Program-made: the position numbers and the translations under genes | Source: Prado023 sp963753075 | GTDB taxonomy: Bacteria > Actinomycetota > Actinomycetes > S36-B12 > CAIYMF01 | Length of the DNA: 64,000 bases | Direction of reading: 5' to 3' | Assembly (NCBI GenBank): GCA_963753075.1 | Contig: CAVWAR010000002.1 | Span: forward strand, 1 to 64,000 | Notes under the pieces: model-generated | Database searches by the model: none | Seen by the model: the letters and a program-made list of their open reading frames with translations, nothing else | Told to the model about the DNA's origin: nothing | In this document: positions 7,778 through 16,512 of the stretch, piece after piece | How positions within the stretch are numbered: the stretch's first letter is position 1 | Layout of the letters: every line of letters begins with the position of its first letter

Positions 7778-9391
7778 ATGAAGAACCCGACCATGAGCAC
7801 CACCACGAAGCCGGCCCCGGACGAGGCTGTCCGCAAGAAGTCCAGCACCACCACCGCAGGTGGGCTGGCCATCAAGCTGATCCTCGTCGGGATGATCGAC
7901 GCCCTGCTCGTCTGGGCGCTGATCCAGAGCTTCGACGCTGGGTGGACGCTCGGGGTCGGGTTCTTCATCTTCGCCCTACTGGCCATCAACGCGGTCTACT
8001 TCACCAAGGGCATCCCGATGAAGTACCTGCTTCCCGGGCTGATGTTCCTGCTGGTGTACCAGCTGTTCACCATGCTCCTGACCGCGGGCGCATCCTTCAC
8101 CAACTACGGCAGTGGCCACCTCGGCGACAAGGACGACGCCATCTCGGCCCTCCTGTCACGCGGGGAACAGCCGATCGCTGACTCGGCGGAGTACCCGGTG
8201 GTGCCCATCGAGCAGCGTGGCACGGTGTCGATGCTGATCACATTCCCCGAGGGCACCGACCGTGTGGGCCAGACCTACATCGGCACGCCCGAGAGCCTGG
8301 ACCCCGTCGCGCCCGAGGATCTCCAAACCGACGGCACCAAGGCAACCGGCGTCGAGGGCTACCAGTCGCTGAACCTGGGGACGCTGTCGGACAACCAGGA
8401 CTTCGCCGACCAGTGGACCGATCTGCGGGTCCCACTCGATGACACAACCGGAACGTTCCTGAAGGCCTCCAGCATCTTCGAGGCCAAGGAGTTCCAGTCC
8501 GGCTTCGTCTACAACGAGGCCGACGACACGATGACCGACACCAGGAACGGCACGGTCTACTCCCCGAACTCCGACGGCAACTTCGAGTCCGCCGACGGCC
8601 AGATCCTGCAACCCGGCTGGATCGTCAGCGTCGGCTTCGACAACTACCGGTCGCTGCTCAGCGACCCGACGATCCGCAACAACTTCCTGCCCATCACGGT
8701 CTGGACGTTCGTCTTCGCGTTCATGACCGTGTTCACGACCTTCGCGCTTGGCCTCCTGCTGGCGATCGTGATGAACGACCGCAGGATGCGTGGCCAGAAG
8801 TACTACCGAGTGCTGCTGATCCTGCCCTACGCACTGCCCATCTTCCTCACGGCGATCCTCTGGAAGGGCATGCTGAACGTCGACTTCGGCATCATCAACC
8901 AGATCCTGCCGGGGAACGTGAACTGGCTCGGCGAGCCGATGCTGGCCCGCCTCTCCGTGCTCTTCGTGAACCTCTGGATCGCCTACCCGTACTTCCTGGT
9001 GGTCTGCACCGGGGCACTGACGGCCATCCCGGGTGATCTGAAGGAGGCGGCCTTCGTCGATGGAGCCAGCGGGCTGCATGCATTCCGCACGATCGTGCTG
9101 CCGCTGCTGATGATCTCGGTGGCCCCGCTGCTCATCGCCTCCTTCGCCTTCAACTTCAACAACTTCGCCCTGATCGAGTACCTCACGGGAGGCGGCCCCT
9201 TCCAGGGGCAGATCAATGACGGCGGATCAACGGACCTGCTGATCAACTGGACCTATCGCAAGGCCTTCAACGACACCAACCAGCAGTTGGGCCTCGCCTC
9301 TGCGATCAGCTTGGTCATATTCGTCATCGTGGGGACGATCTCGGCGATCTCGTTCCGTTCCACCAAGAAGCTGGAGGAGATCGGCGCATGA
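7778..9391 (+). CDS. malF: Maltodextrin ABC transporter permease MalF-like
   Basis: This 537-residue inner-membrane permease is longer than generic sugar permeases. An N-terminal set of about three membrane segments is followed by an extracytoplasmic loop of about 180 residues (roughly 110-290), which corresponds to the P2 loop that contacts the binding protein in MalF. The C-terminal domain carries the EAA loop (DLKEAAFVDGASGLHAFRTI) that docks on the ATPase. ATG 7778 has GAAGGG directly against it, so ATG 7793 with a longer spacing is an alternative start. It overlaps malG by four bases (ATGA), implying translational coupling. Confidence 0.9.
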   Translation: MKNPTMSTTTKPAPDEAVRKKSSTTTAGGLAIKLILVGMIDALLVWALIQSFDAGWTLGVGFFIFALLAINAVYFTKGIPMKYLLPGLMFLLVYQLFTMLLTAGASFTNYGSGHLGDKDDAISALLSRGEQPIADSAEYPVVPIEQRGTVSMLITFPEGTDRVGQTYIGTPESLDPVAPEDLQTDGTKATGVEGYQSLNLGTLSDNQDFADQWTDLRVPLDDTTGTFLKASSIFEAKEFQSGFVYNEADDTMTDTRNGTVYSPNSDGNFESADGQILQPGWIVSVGFDNYRSLLSDPTIRNNFLPITVWTFVFAFMTVFTTFALGLLLAIVMNDRRMRGQKYYRVLLILPYALPIFLTAILWKGMLNVDFGIINQILPGNVNWLGEPMLARLSVLFVNLWIAYPYFLVVCTGALTAIPGDLKEAAFVDGASGLHAFRTIVLPLLMISVAPLLIASFAFNFNNFALIEYLTGGGPFQGQINDGGSTDLLINWTYRKAFNDTNQQLGLASAISLVIFVIVGTISAISFRSTKKLEEIGA

Positions 9392-10335
9392 GCACCTCGA
9401 CCACGACCGCACCCCCACCGGCCAAGGTGGAGAAGATGGCCGCAGGACGCTGGATCAGGGTTGTTGGCTGGCGACACGCCATCATGATCGCTGCCACACT
9501 GTTCGCGCTGTTCCCGATCGGCTACATCCTGAACCTCGCGTTCGGTGGTGGCAGCACCCTGACCTCCGCGTGCCCGCAGAGCTACTCCGGCCTTCAGGCG
9601 ATGACGTGCCTGATCCCGCAGCCCTGGGACTGGTCGACGAACAACTTCACCGAGGTGCTGGACAACCAACAGCTGCCGTTCACCGTATGGTTCCGCAACT
9701 CGGTGATCATCGCCACAGTGGTGTCCTTCGGCTCCGTGCTCATGGGCGCCTCAGCGGCATACGCCTTCAGCCGTATGCGCTTCAAGGGCCGCCGGCCCGG
9801 GCTGCTCGCCCTCGTCCTGGTCCAGATGTTCCCCCAGATCCTGGCCCTGACCGCGATCTTCCTGCTCCTCAGCCAGATCCGCGATGTGTTCCCTGCACTG
9901 GGTCTGAACTCGATCTGGGGCCTGACCCTGGTCTACTTCGGCGGGACGCTCGGCGTGAACACCTACCTGATGAAGGGCTTCTTCGACACGATCCCGGTGG
10001 AGATCGATGAGTCGGCGCGCATCGACGGCGCCAGCCATGTCCGGATCTTCTTCGGCATGATCCTGCGGCTGGCCATGCCGATCCTCACGGTCGTGTTCTT
10101 CGTGACCTTCACGGCCATGTTCAACGAACTGGCGATCGCCTCGGTCATCCTGCCCAACCAGCAGGAGACGACGCTGGCGGTCGGCTTGAACACCTACGTG
10201 AGCAACCCACTCAGGCAGGAGTGGGGCTACTTCGCGGCTGGTGCGCTGATGGCAGCCATCCCCCTGCTCATCGTGTTCTCGTTCGCGCAGCGCTCGTTGG
10301 TGACCGGCCTGACCGCTGGCTCTGTGAAGGGCTGA
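9388..10335 (+). CDS. malG: Maltodextrin ABC transporter permease MalG-like
   Basis: This 315-residue permease has six predicted membrane segments. The EAA loop reads EIDESARIDGASHVRIFFGMILRL and the C-terminus RSLVTGLTAGSVKG is typical of MalG proteins. It pairs with MalF to form the channel; energy should come from the ATPase encoded at 12262, or the second one at 15391. The start ATG overlaps the malF stop. Confidence 0.92.
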   Translation: MSTSTTTAPPPAKVEKMAAGRWIRVVGWRHAIMIAATLFALFPIGYILNLAFGGGSTLTSACPQSYSGLQAMTCLIPQPWDWSTNNFTEVLDNQQLPFTVWFRNSVIIATVVSFGSVLMGASAAYAFSRMRFKGRRPGLLALVLVQMFPQILALTAIFLLLSQIRDVFPALGLNSIWGLTLVYFGGTLGVNTYLMKGFFDTIPVEIDESARIDGASHVRIFFGMILRLAMPILTVVFFVTFTAMFNELAIASVILPNQQETTLAVGLNTYVSNPLRQEWGYFAAGALMAAIPLLIVFSFAQRSLVTGLTAGSVKG

Positions 10336-10346
10336 GAGAAGAGTCC

Positions 10347-12281
10347 ATGGCCAGCCGTCGGGCGGCGTCAGGCTCATTGCTCGAGGCGCCGCACCATGAC
10401 GGATCGCCGGTCTACTGCCCCGACCCTGCGCAGGCGTACGGGGACAGGTTCACCGTGTTCCTGCGCACCTCCGACGACGATCCGGTCACGAAGGTGGCGG
10501 TTCGCCAGGTCCAGGACGGCGAACCTGTGCATGTTGAGGCCACCGTCGACCGGCGGACGTCATCGGGCACATGGTGGCGGGCCGACCTGGTGGCCCACAA
10601 CACGGTCTCCCACTACCGCTTCCTGCTCGACGGCGGTTCCACCGGCTACCGCTGGCTGAATGCTGCCGGTGTCGTCGAGGCCGACGTCCCCGACCACGAG
10701 GACTTCCGCGTGGCGATCCACGCCTCCGAGCCCCCGGGGTGGCTCGACGACGCGATCGTGTACCAGATCGTCCCGGACCGGTTCGCGCGCAGTGGCCGCG
10801 TCGACGAGCCGCTGCCTGAGTGGGCGGTTCCGGCCGGGTGGGACGACATCCCCGTGCGGGGTGGGCGGCCCTCCTCGGTGCAGTTGTTCAGCGGAGATCT
10901 CTACGGCGTCGCCCAGCACCTGGACCACATCCAGACTCTGGGGGCCAACACCCTCTACCTCACCCCGGTCTTCCCGGCAGAGTCCAGTCACCGCTACAAC
11001 GCCTCCAGCTTCGACCACGTCGATCCCCTGCTCGGGGGGGACGCGGCCTACCGGGAGTTGATCGACGCAGTGCACGACCGCGGGATGCGCGTCCTCGGCG
11101 ATCTGACGACGAATCACACCGGCAGCACCCACGACTGGTTCCGGGTCGGCGGAACCGATGCCTCGTCGCCGGAGTCGAACTTCTACCTCTTCGAGCCCGG
11201 CGGGGCCGCGGGGGAGGGAGGTGGGTCCGGACAGCGCGACTATGTGGGCTGGCTGGGTCACAGGTCCCTGCCCAAGCTCGACCACCGCAGCACCCAACTG
11301 CGCGAGCGCATGGTGACCGGGCCGGACAGCGTCGTGCAACGCTGGCTCACGTTCGGCCTCGACGGTTGGCGGATCGACGTGGCCAACATGACCGGCCGCT
11401 ACCGCGACACGGACCTGACGCATGAGTTCGCCCGCCAGATGCGCGATGTCATGGCTGAGGTCTCCCCCGAGGCCTACCTCGTGGGAGAGCATTTCCACGA
11501 CTTCCTCCCGGACTCCGACGGCACGACGTGGCACGGAATCATGAACTACTCAGGCCTGACCAGGCCGATGTGGACGTGGCTGATCCGCCAGGACATCTCA
11601 CTGCCCCAGCACCCGGGGACCCCGGACCTCGCGTGGCCACGCCTGCCCGGGACGTCCGTGGCCGCCACCATGCGCGCGTTCAGCGCGATGCCGTGGTCAA
11701 CCCGACGCGCCAGCCTCACCATGGTCGGCAGCCACGACACCCCGCGGATCGCGACCATCACCGGGGACCGGGATCTCACCGAGGTGGCCGTGGCGGCGAT
11801 GGTTGCGCACCCGGGGGTCCCGATGATCTGGTCCGGCGACGAGATCGGGCTCACGGGAGTGACCGGCGAGGAGGGTCGGCGGCCCTTCCCCTGGGCGCAT
11901 CCCGACCGGTGGGACAGGCAGCTCCTGGCCATTGTCGGTGGACTCCTGGCCGTACGGCGCGACTCGGTGGCCCTTCGTCAGGGAGGGTTGCGTTGGGTGC
12001 ATTTCGACAGCGACCGGTTGATCTGGCTGCGTGAGGCAGACGAGGAGTCCATACTCGTCATGTTGGCTCGCGCAGGCGGTCCGCCGATCAGTGTGGATGG
12101 ACTCCTGCTGGGCCTGGACGAGGGCGAGCAGGTTCGAAACGTGTACGGAGGAGCATCCCTTCGGATGCGTGCAGGGCTGGTAGAACTGCCGGGGGACGGA
12201 CCGACAGTCCAGATGTGGCAACTGCCCGGGCTCAACGGTCCGAGCGCGAAAAGGAGCGGTGATGGCAAGCGTCGAACTTGA
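10347..12281 (+). CDS. Cytoplasmic GH13 alpha-glycosidase (cyclomaltodextrinase/neopullulanase type)
   Basis: This 644-residue glycoside hydrolase of family 13 has an N-terminal beta-sandwich of about 120 residues, as in CBM34-bearing maltogenic enzymes, then the catalytic barrel starting at IVYQIVPDRFARSG. Catalytic residues are visible: nucleophile Asp344 in DGWRIDVAN, acid/base Glu381 in LVGEHFHD and Asp464 in VGSHDTPR. There is no signal peptide, so it should cleave imported maltodextrins inside the cell. The start ATG 10347 has a GAGAAGAG ribosome site and lies 11 bases after malG. The 3' end overlaps the ATPase gene by 20 bases. The precise specificity (cyclodextrin, pullulan or linear) is not resolvable. 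Confidence 0.88.
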   Translation: MASRRAASGSLLEAPHHDGSPVYCPDPAQAYGDRFTVFLRTSDDDPVTKVAVRQVQDGEPVHVEATVDRRTSSGTWWRADLVAHNTVSHYRFLLDGGSTGYRWLNAAGVVEADVPDHEDFRVAIHASEPPGWLDDAIVYQIVPDRFARSGRVDEPLPEWAVPAGWDDIPVRGGRPSSVQLFSGDLYGVAQHLDHIQTLGANTLYLTPVFPAESSHRYNASSFDHVDPLLGGDAAYRELIDAVHDRGMRVLGDLTTNHTGSTHDWFRVGGTDASSPESNFYLFEPGGAAGEGGGSGQRDYVGWLGHRSLPKLDHRSTQLRERMVTGPDSVVQRWLTFGLDGWRIDVANMTGRYRDTDLTHEFARQMRDVMAEVSPEAYLVGEHFHDFLPDSDGTTWHGIMNYSGLTRPMWTWLIRQDISLPQHPGTPDLAWPRLPGTSVAATMRAFSAMPWSTRRASLTMVGSHDTPRIATITGDRDLTEVAVAAMVAHPGVPMIWSGDEIGLTGVTGEEGRRPFPWAHPDRWDRQLLAIVGGLLAVRRDSVALRQGGLRWVHFDSDRLIWLREADEESILVMLARAGGPPISVDGLLLGLDEGEQVRNVYGGASLRMRAGLVELPGDGPTVQMWQLPGLNGPSAKRSGDGKRRT

Positions 12282-13461
12282 CGGCATCAACAAGGTCTAC
12301 GACAACGGCTTCCACGCCGTGTTCGACCTTTCGATCGACGTCCCGGACGGTGAGTTCCTGGTCCTGGTCGGGCCCTCAGGCTGCGGCAAGTCCACCGCCC
12401 TGCGCATGGTCGCCGGACTGGAGGACATCTCCAGCGGCGAGCTGCGCATCGGCGGCAGGCGCGTCAACGAGCTCGAGCCCCAGGAGCGCGACATCGCCAT
12501 GGTGTTCCAGTCCTACGCGCTCTACCCGCACATGAGCGTGGGCGACAACATCGCCTATGGCCTGAAGCTGCGCAAGATGCCCAAGGACGAGATGAACGCG
12601 CGGATCAAGAAGGCCGCGGACATGCTTGAGCTGACCCCGCTGCTGGACCGCAAGCCCAAGCAGCTGTCCGGCGGCCAGCGCCAGCGGGTGGCCATGGGCC
12701 GGGCGATCGTCCGTGAGCCGCAGGTGTTCCTCATGGACGAGCCCCTGTCCAACCTCGATGCCAAGCTCCGCGTGCAGATGCGCGCCGAGATCTCCGCCGT
12801 CGTCCGCTCCCTGAAGACAACGACCCTCTATGTCACGCACGACCAGACCGAGGCCATGACGATGGGTGACCGCATGGCGGTCATGAAGGCCGGAATCCTG
12901 AACCAGCTCGGGACCCCCAGCGAGTGCTACGACGCCCCCAACAACATCTTCGTCGCGCAGTTCGTCGGCTCGCCGCCGATGAATCTCGTGGTCGGCACCA
13001 TCAAGCAGTCCGGTGAAGGTCTCTCGCTGGTCATCGGCAGCGACAACGAGGTTGCGATCCCGGACATCACCCTCACCGATCGTCCCGCGCTGAGGTCCTA
13101 CGCCGGCAAGACGGTCGTGGTCGGCATCCGCAGCGAGGATATGGAGGACGCCAGCCTGCCCACGGCCAACCACATGCCGGCACGGATCCAGGCGAAGGTG
13201 ACCCTCATGGAGGCCCTGGGCTCGGAGATCATCGTGCACTTCACCTTCGACGGCGAGACCTACGTCTCCGAGGACACCAAGCTCATGGCCAAGGAGACCG
13301 GCGAGGAGGAGCTGCACACGATCGGCGGGGCAGGGGTCAAGTGGGTCGCCTCGTTCGGCCCCCGGTCGCGGGTTCGGATGGGCGACACCGTCGAGATCGC
13401 GATCGACCTCGAGCGTGCGCACTACTTCGATCCGGATTCCTCGGACGCCATCCGTACCTGA
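12262..13461 (+). CDS. Sugar ABC transporter ATPase (MalK/MsmX/UgpC family)
   Basis: This 399-residue ATPase has Walker A GPSGCGKS (37-44), the Q loop in MVFQSYALYPHM, signature LSGGQRQR, Walker B VFLMDEPLSNLDAK and the switch His in YVTHDQTEAMT. The C-terminal 150 residues form the TOBE/OB regulatory domain. It is last in the maltodextrin operon and should energise MalFG. The start is ATG 12262, with AAGGAG upstream inside the end of the GH13 gene (20-base overlap). A strong hairpin terminator follows. Confidence 0.92.
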   Translation: MASVELDGINKVYDNGFHAVFDLSIDVPDGEFLVLVGPSGCGKSTALRMVAGLEDISSGELRIGGRRVNELEPQERDIAMVFQSYALYPHMSVGDNIAYGLKLRKMPKDEMNARIKKAADMLELTPLLDRKPKQLSGGQRQRVAMGRAIVREPQVFLMDEPLSNLDAKLRVQMRAEISAVVRSLKTTTLYVTHDQTEAMTMGDRMAVMKAGILNQLGTPSECYDAPNNIFVAQFVGSPPMNLVVGTIKQSGEGLSLVIGSDNEVAIPDITLTDRPALRSYAGKTVVVGIRSEDMEDASLPTANHMPARIQAKVTLMEALGSEIIVHFTFDGETYVSEDTKLMAKETGEEELHTIGGAGVKWVASFGPRSRVRMGDTVEIAIDLERAHYFDPDSSDAIRT

Positions 13462-13478
13462 TTCGAACAGCGAACGTT

Positions 13479-13509
13479 CGGTGCCCTGACGCAGCGCGTT
13501 GGGGCACCG
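13479..13509 (+). terminator. Intrinsic terminator-like hairpin after the maltodextrin operon
   Basis: CGGTGCCC pairs with GGGCACCG, continues through two G-T pairs, and closes with ACGC/GCGT around an AGC loop: a 14-pair stem ending 17 bases after the ATPase stop region. There is no T tract, which is common in high-GC actinobacteria. Confidence 0.65.
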
Positions 13510-13527
13510 TCGTCTGTGGGTCACAAT
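13499..13527 (+). promoter_or_regulatory. Predicted leaderless promoter for the Gly/Tyr/Pro-rich protein
   Basis: TTGGGG (13499-13504), a 17-base spacer and CACAAT (13522-13527) place the transcription start at ATG 13534, so no leader would be present. The -35 box overlaps the right arm of the preceding terminator. Confidence 0.35.
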
Positions 13528-13533
13528 GGATCC

Positions 13534-14235
13534 ATGACCGACATGTACCCGCCCGCATCCGGACAGCAGGACACCACGGCCATCCCGCGCCCCCAGCCAG
13601 CCGCTGGAGCCGCGACGGCGACCCAGCCAGGACCCTGGTACGGGCAGGCCGACCCCAGCCAGGGCCCGGGCTACGGCCCGGGTCCCACGTACGGCCCCGC
13701 GTACGGCCCCGCGTACGGTCCCGGCTACGGCCCTGGGTACCCAGCCGCCAACCCTGCTGCGGACGCCTGGGAGGCCAAGTACCGCAGCCAGCGCACCCGG
13801 ACCCGGATCGCCGTGGCGATCGCCGCGGTGGCGTCGGCGGCCACGCTGGTCCTGGGCGTCGCGGTCTGGCAGATCAACCAGAACCCCCTGTTCTCGGCCG
13901 CGTCCCAGCTCGCCTCCGGGCTCGGCGAGGGGGACCTGGGCCTTGATGGCCTCGTGCCGCCGGCCGACCCTCCTGAGGGCGATACGCCAGCGGCGCCCGA
14001 CGCGACGACCCCGGATGCCCCGGGCCCCAACGGCACCGACGTCCCGCTGGCCGACCTCCCCCTGCCCGACGGGCTCAAGGACCTGGCCTCAGCGCTCGGC
14101 ATCACCGAGGTCGGCCAGCTGCTCGACCTGGCCGTCGCCAACGGCGTGATGACCCAGGAGGACGCCGACAACCTGCGCGCCGCCATCGCATCCGGCGCCC
14201 TGGTCCAGGGCCTCGCCCAAGGTCAGGCCGGCTAG
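13534..14235 (+). CDS. Membrane protein with Gly-Pro-Tyr repeat N-terminus
   Basis: This 233-residue protein has a disordered N-terminal region with repeated YGPGPTYGPAYGP units (about residues 48-70), one transmembrane helix (TRIAVAIAAVASAATLVLGVAVW), and an outer region with a Pro/Asp-rich linker and a short helical C-terminus (LKDLASALGITEVGQLLDLA...). Pro/Gly/Tyr-rich heads before a single membrane span are common in actinobacterial hypothetical proteins. No enzymatic domain is recognised. ATG 13534 fits a leaderless promoter; GTG 13516 in frame is the alternative. Confidence 0.6.
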   Translation: MTDMYPPASGQQDTTAIPRPQPAAGAATATQPGPWYGQADPSQGPGYGPGPTYGPAYGPAYGPGYGPGYPAANPAADAWEAKYRSQRTRTRIAVAIAAVASAATLVLGVAVWQINQNPLFSAASQLASGLGEGDLGLDGLVPPADPPEGDTPAAPDATTPDAPGPNGTDVPLADLPLPDGLKDLASALGITEVGQLLDLAVANGVMTQEDADNLRAAIASGALVQGLAQGQAG

Positions 14236-14263
14236 CAGGCACTGCCACCGAGTCGGGGCTCGG

Positions 14264-15193
14264 TCAGCCGGCCGGAATCCCTGCGACGAACTCGAGGCTG
14301 GCGTCGGAGATCTGGGTCCGTGCCTCGTCATGGCTGATCGTGGGTTGGCCATCTCCGGGTTGGGGGCCGTAGTCACCGAAGAATGAGTGCACCGCCCCCT
14401 CGACGGTCCCGAAGGTACTGCCTTCGGGGAGGTTGGGCACGGATGCCTCGATGTCCGCGGGTGTGGCCAGACCGTCGTTCGATGCCGACACGCTCAGCAC
14501 CTCAGCGGTGAGCGACCCGCTGATGTCGCTGGCCGGGTACGAAGCGTGCAGGAGGAGACCTCGCGCCGGGCCGGTGGGGTCGCCGTCGTGATCGTCAGCC
14601 TGGATCGCTGCCACGGTCCCGCCGAGACTGTGCCCCCCGAGGACCCAGCGGGCTGTGTCCGGGTAGTCGGACTGAACGGCGTCGAATGCGCCCAATGAGA
14701 GGAAGGCGATGCCCAGGGGCTGCTTGACGATGACGACGCGGAATCCCGACTCGGCCAGGGGGCGCAACATCGCGGCATACGCCCTGGCCTCGACCTTGGC
14801 ACCCGGCTGGTAGAACACCCCGGTGTCGGACGCGGGCGTGCCGGCCGGCTCCAGGACGACCCGACTGGACGTCTCGACGACCGTCACCCCCTCGTCGGAG
14901 TCCATCGCACCCAACGCCGGCTGCGCGGCGGTGAACGGGCGGAGCCACGCGATGGCCACGACCCAACCGACCGCACCGAGGCACAGGGCGATCGACCCGA
15001 CCCGCCGCCACCAGCTCAGCTCCGGACGTCGACGCCGGTGCAGCCACAGGGCCGTCGCACTGGCGAGGACGGTCAGGCCCAGCAGCGCTGGATATGCCCA
15101 CTGCCCGTGCACGACCGCGCCCAACTCGGTGAGCAGCACCCACGCGACGACGAGGAGTCCGACTGCGGCGATGATCCGTGACGTCCACTGCAT
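14264..15193 (-). CDS. Membrane-anchored alpha/beta hydrolase
   Basis: This 309-residue protein has two or three membrane segments in the first 100 residues, then an alpha/beta hydrolase domain starting near SSRVVLEPAGTP. The nucleophile elbow is GGHSLGG, and a late His lies in the AVHSFFGDYGPQPGDG segment. It resembles the alpha/beta hydrolase fold-5 family; the substrate is unknown. ATG 15193 is seven bases from a TAGGAT -10 element (complement of 15201-15206), suggesting a leaderless message. It converges with the preceding gene and is divergent from the second ATPase. Confidence 0.7.
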   Translation of the reverse strand: MQWTSRIIAAVGLLVVAWVLLTELGAVVHGQWAYPALLGLTVLASATALWLHRRRRPELSWWRRVGSIALCLGAVGWVVAIAWLRPFTAAQPALGAMDSDEGVTVVETSSRVVLEPAGTPASDTGVFYQPGAKVEARAYAAMLRPLAESGFRVVIVKQPLGIAFLSLGAFDAVQSDYPDTARWVLGGHSLGGTVAAIQADDHDGDPTGPARGLLLHASYPASDISGSLTAEVLSVSASNDGLATPADIEASVPNLPEGSTFGTVEGAVHSFFGDYGPQPGDGQPTISHDEARTQISDASLEFVAGIPAG

Positions 15194-15390
15194 CCTGGTG
15201 ATCCTAGGTGGCGGCACCCTCCCCGTCGCCAGAGGCGGATCGGGATCGGAACGAACCCAGATCATGACCTGCGCGGCCCCCATCGCGGGCGATGCTGGCC
15301 TATTCTGGTGCACGGATCGCATCCGCGGACCGAACCACCTTCCACACGGATCGTCCGGCACGTACCTGCCGGTGAAGGGAACGACGAAAC

Positions 15391-16488
15391 ATGGCCACTG
15401 TCACATTCAAGGGAGCGACGCGCATCTACCCGGGGTCGACCACCCCAGCGCTGAACAAGCTGGACCTCGAGGTCCAGGATGAGGAGTTCCTGGTCCTGGT
15501 CGGACCATCGGGTTGCGGCAAGTCGACCTGTCTGCGGATGCTCGCCGGCCTGGAGGAGGTCGACGAGGGCAGCATCTTCATCGGCGACCGGGACGTCACC
15601 AACCTGGCCCCCAAGGACCGCGACATCGCGATGGTGTTCCAGTCCTACGCCCTGTACCCGCACATGACCGTGCGCGAGAACATGGGCTTCGCGCTGTCGA
15701 TCGCCGGGATGCCCAAGGACGAGATCAAGAAGCGTGTCGACGACGCCGCGCAGATCCTGGACCTCGAGCCCTACCTCGAGCGCAAGCCGAAGGCCATGTC
15801 CGGTGGGCAGCGTCAGCGTGTGGCGATGGGCCGCGCTATCGTCCGCAACCCGCAGGTGTTCCTGATGGACGAGCCGCTGTCGAACCTGGACGCGAAGCTG
15901 CGGGTGCAGACCCGCACCCAGATCGCCAAGCTGCAGCGCGACCTGGGCGTCACCACCGTCTACGTGACCCACGACCAGACCGAGGCCATGACCATGGGCG
16001 ACCGGATCTGCGTGCTCAAGGACGGGTTCCTGATGCAGGTCGGCACCCCCCAGGATCTCTACGACAACCCGTCGAACGTGTTCGTGGCCGGGTTCATCGG
16101 CTCACCTGCGATGAACATCATCGAAGCGCCGGTCATCGAGGGCCAGGTGCGCCTCGGCGGCAAGGCCGTCGATCTGCCCCCGGTCACCGCCGCCGCGCTG
16201 GCCGCCAAGGGCTCCAAGAGCGTGATCCTCGGGTACCGCCCAGAGGACCTGCGGATCTCCACCACCGAGAAGGCCTGGCCCGTGGAGGTCCAGCTCGTCG
16301 AGGGTCTGGGTGCTGACGCCTACGTCTACACCGAGGTGCAGCTCCCCGACGGTGCCAAGAAGCAGGTCGTGGTCCGCACCGACGGGCGCACCCATCCGGC
16401 ACGCGGCGAGATGCTCGGTCTCGAGGCTGTGCTGCAGCATCAGCACATGTTCGACGCCGAGACCGGCGACCGCCTGCCCACCCAGTAG
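15391..16488 (+). CDS. Second MalK/UgpC-family ABC ATPase
   Basis: This 365-residue ATPase has Walker A GPSGCGKS (38-45), signature MSGGQRQR, Walker B VFLMDEPLSNLDAK and H-switch TYVTHDQTEAMT (here VYVTHDQTEAMT), plus a C-terminal TOBE domain. It has no permease partner nearby, like the multitask ATPases (MsmX type) that serve several sugar importers. It is followed after 24 bases by the DUF4032 gene, a pairing that I recall as common in actinobacteria, and the two are probably one operon. Confidence 0.88.
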   Translation: MATVTFKGATRIYPGSTTPALNKLDLEVQDEEFLVLVGPSGCGKSTCLRMLAGLEEVDEGSIFIGDRDVTNLAPKDRDIAMVFQSYALYPHMTVRENMGFALSIAGMPKDEIKKRVDDAAQILDLEPYLERKPKAMSGGQRQRVAMGRAIVRNPQVFLMDEPLSNLDAKLRVQTRTQIAKLQRDLGVTTVYVTHDQTEAMTMGDRICVLKDGFLMQVGTPQDLYDNPSNVFVAGFIGSPAMNIIEAPVIEGQVRLGGKAVDLPPVTAAALAAKGSKSVILGYRPEDLRISTTEKAWPVEVQLVEGLGADAYVYTEVQLPDGAKKQVVVRTDGRTHPARGEMLGLEAVLQHQHMFDAETGDRLPTQ

Positions 16489-16512
16489 GAGCACGGCACA
16501 GGAGGGATCCGC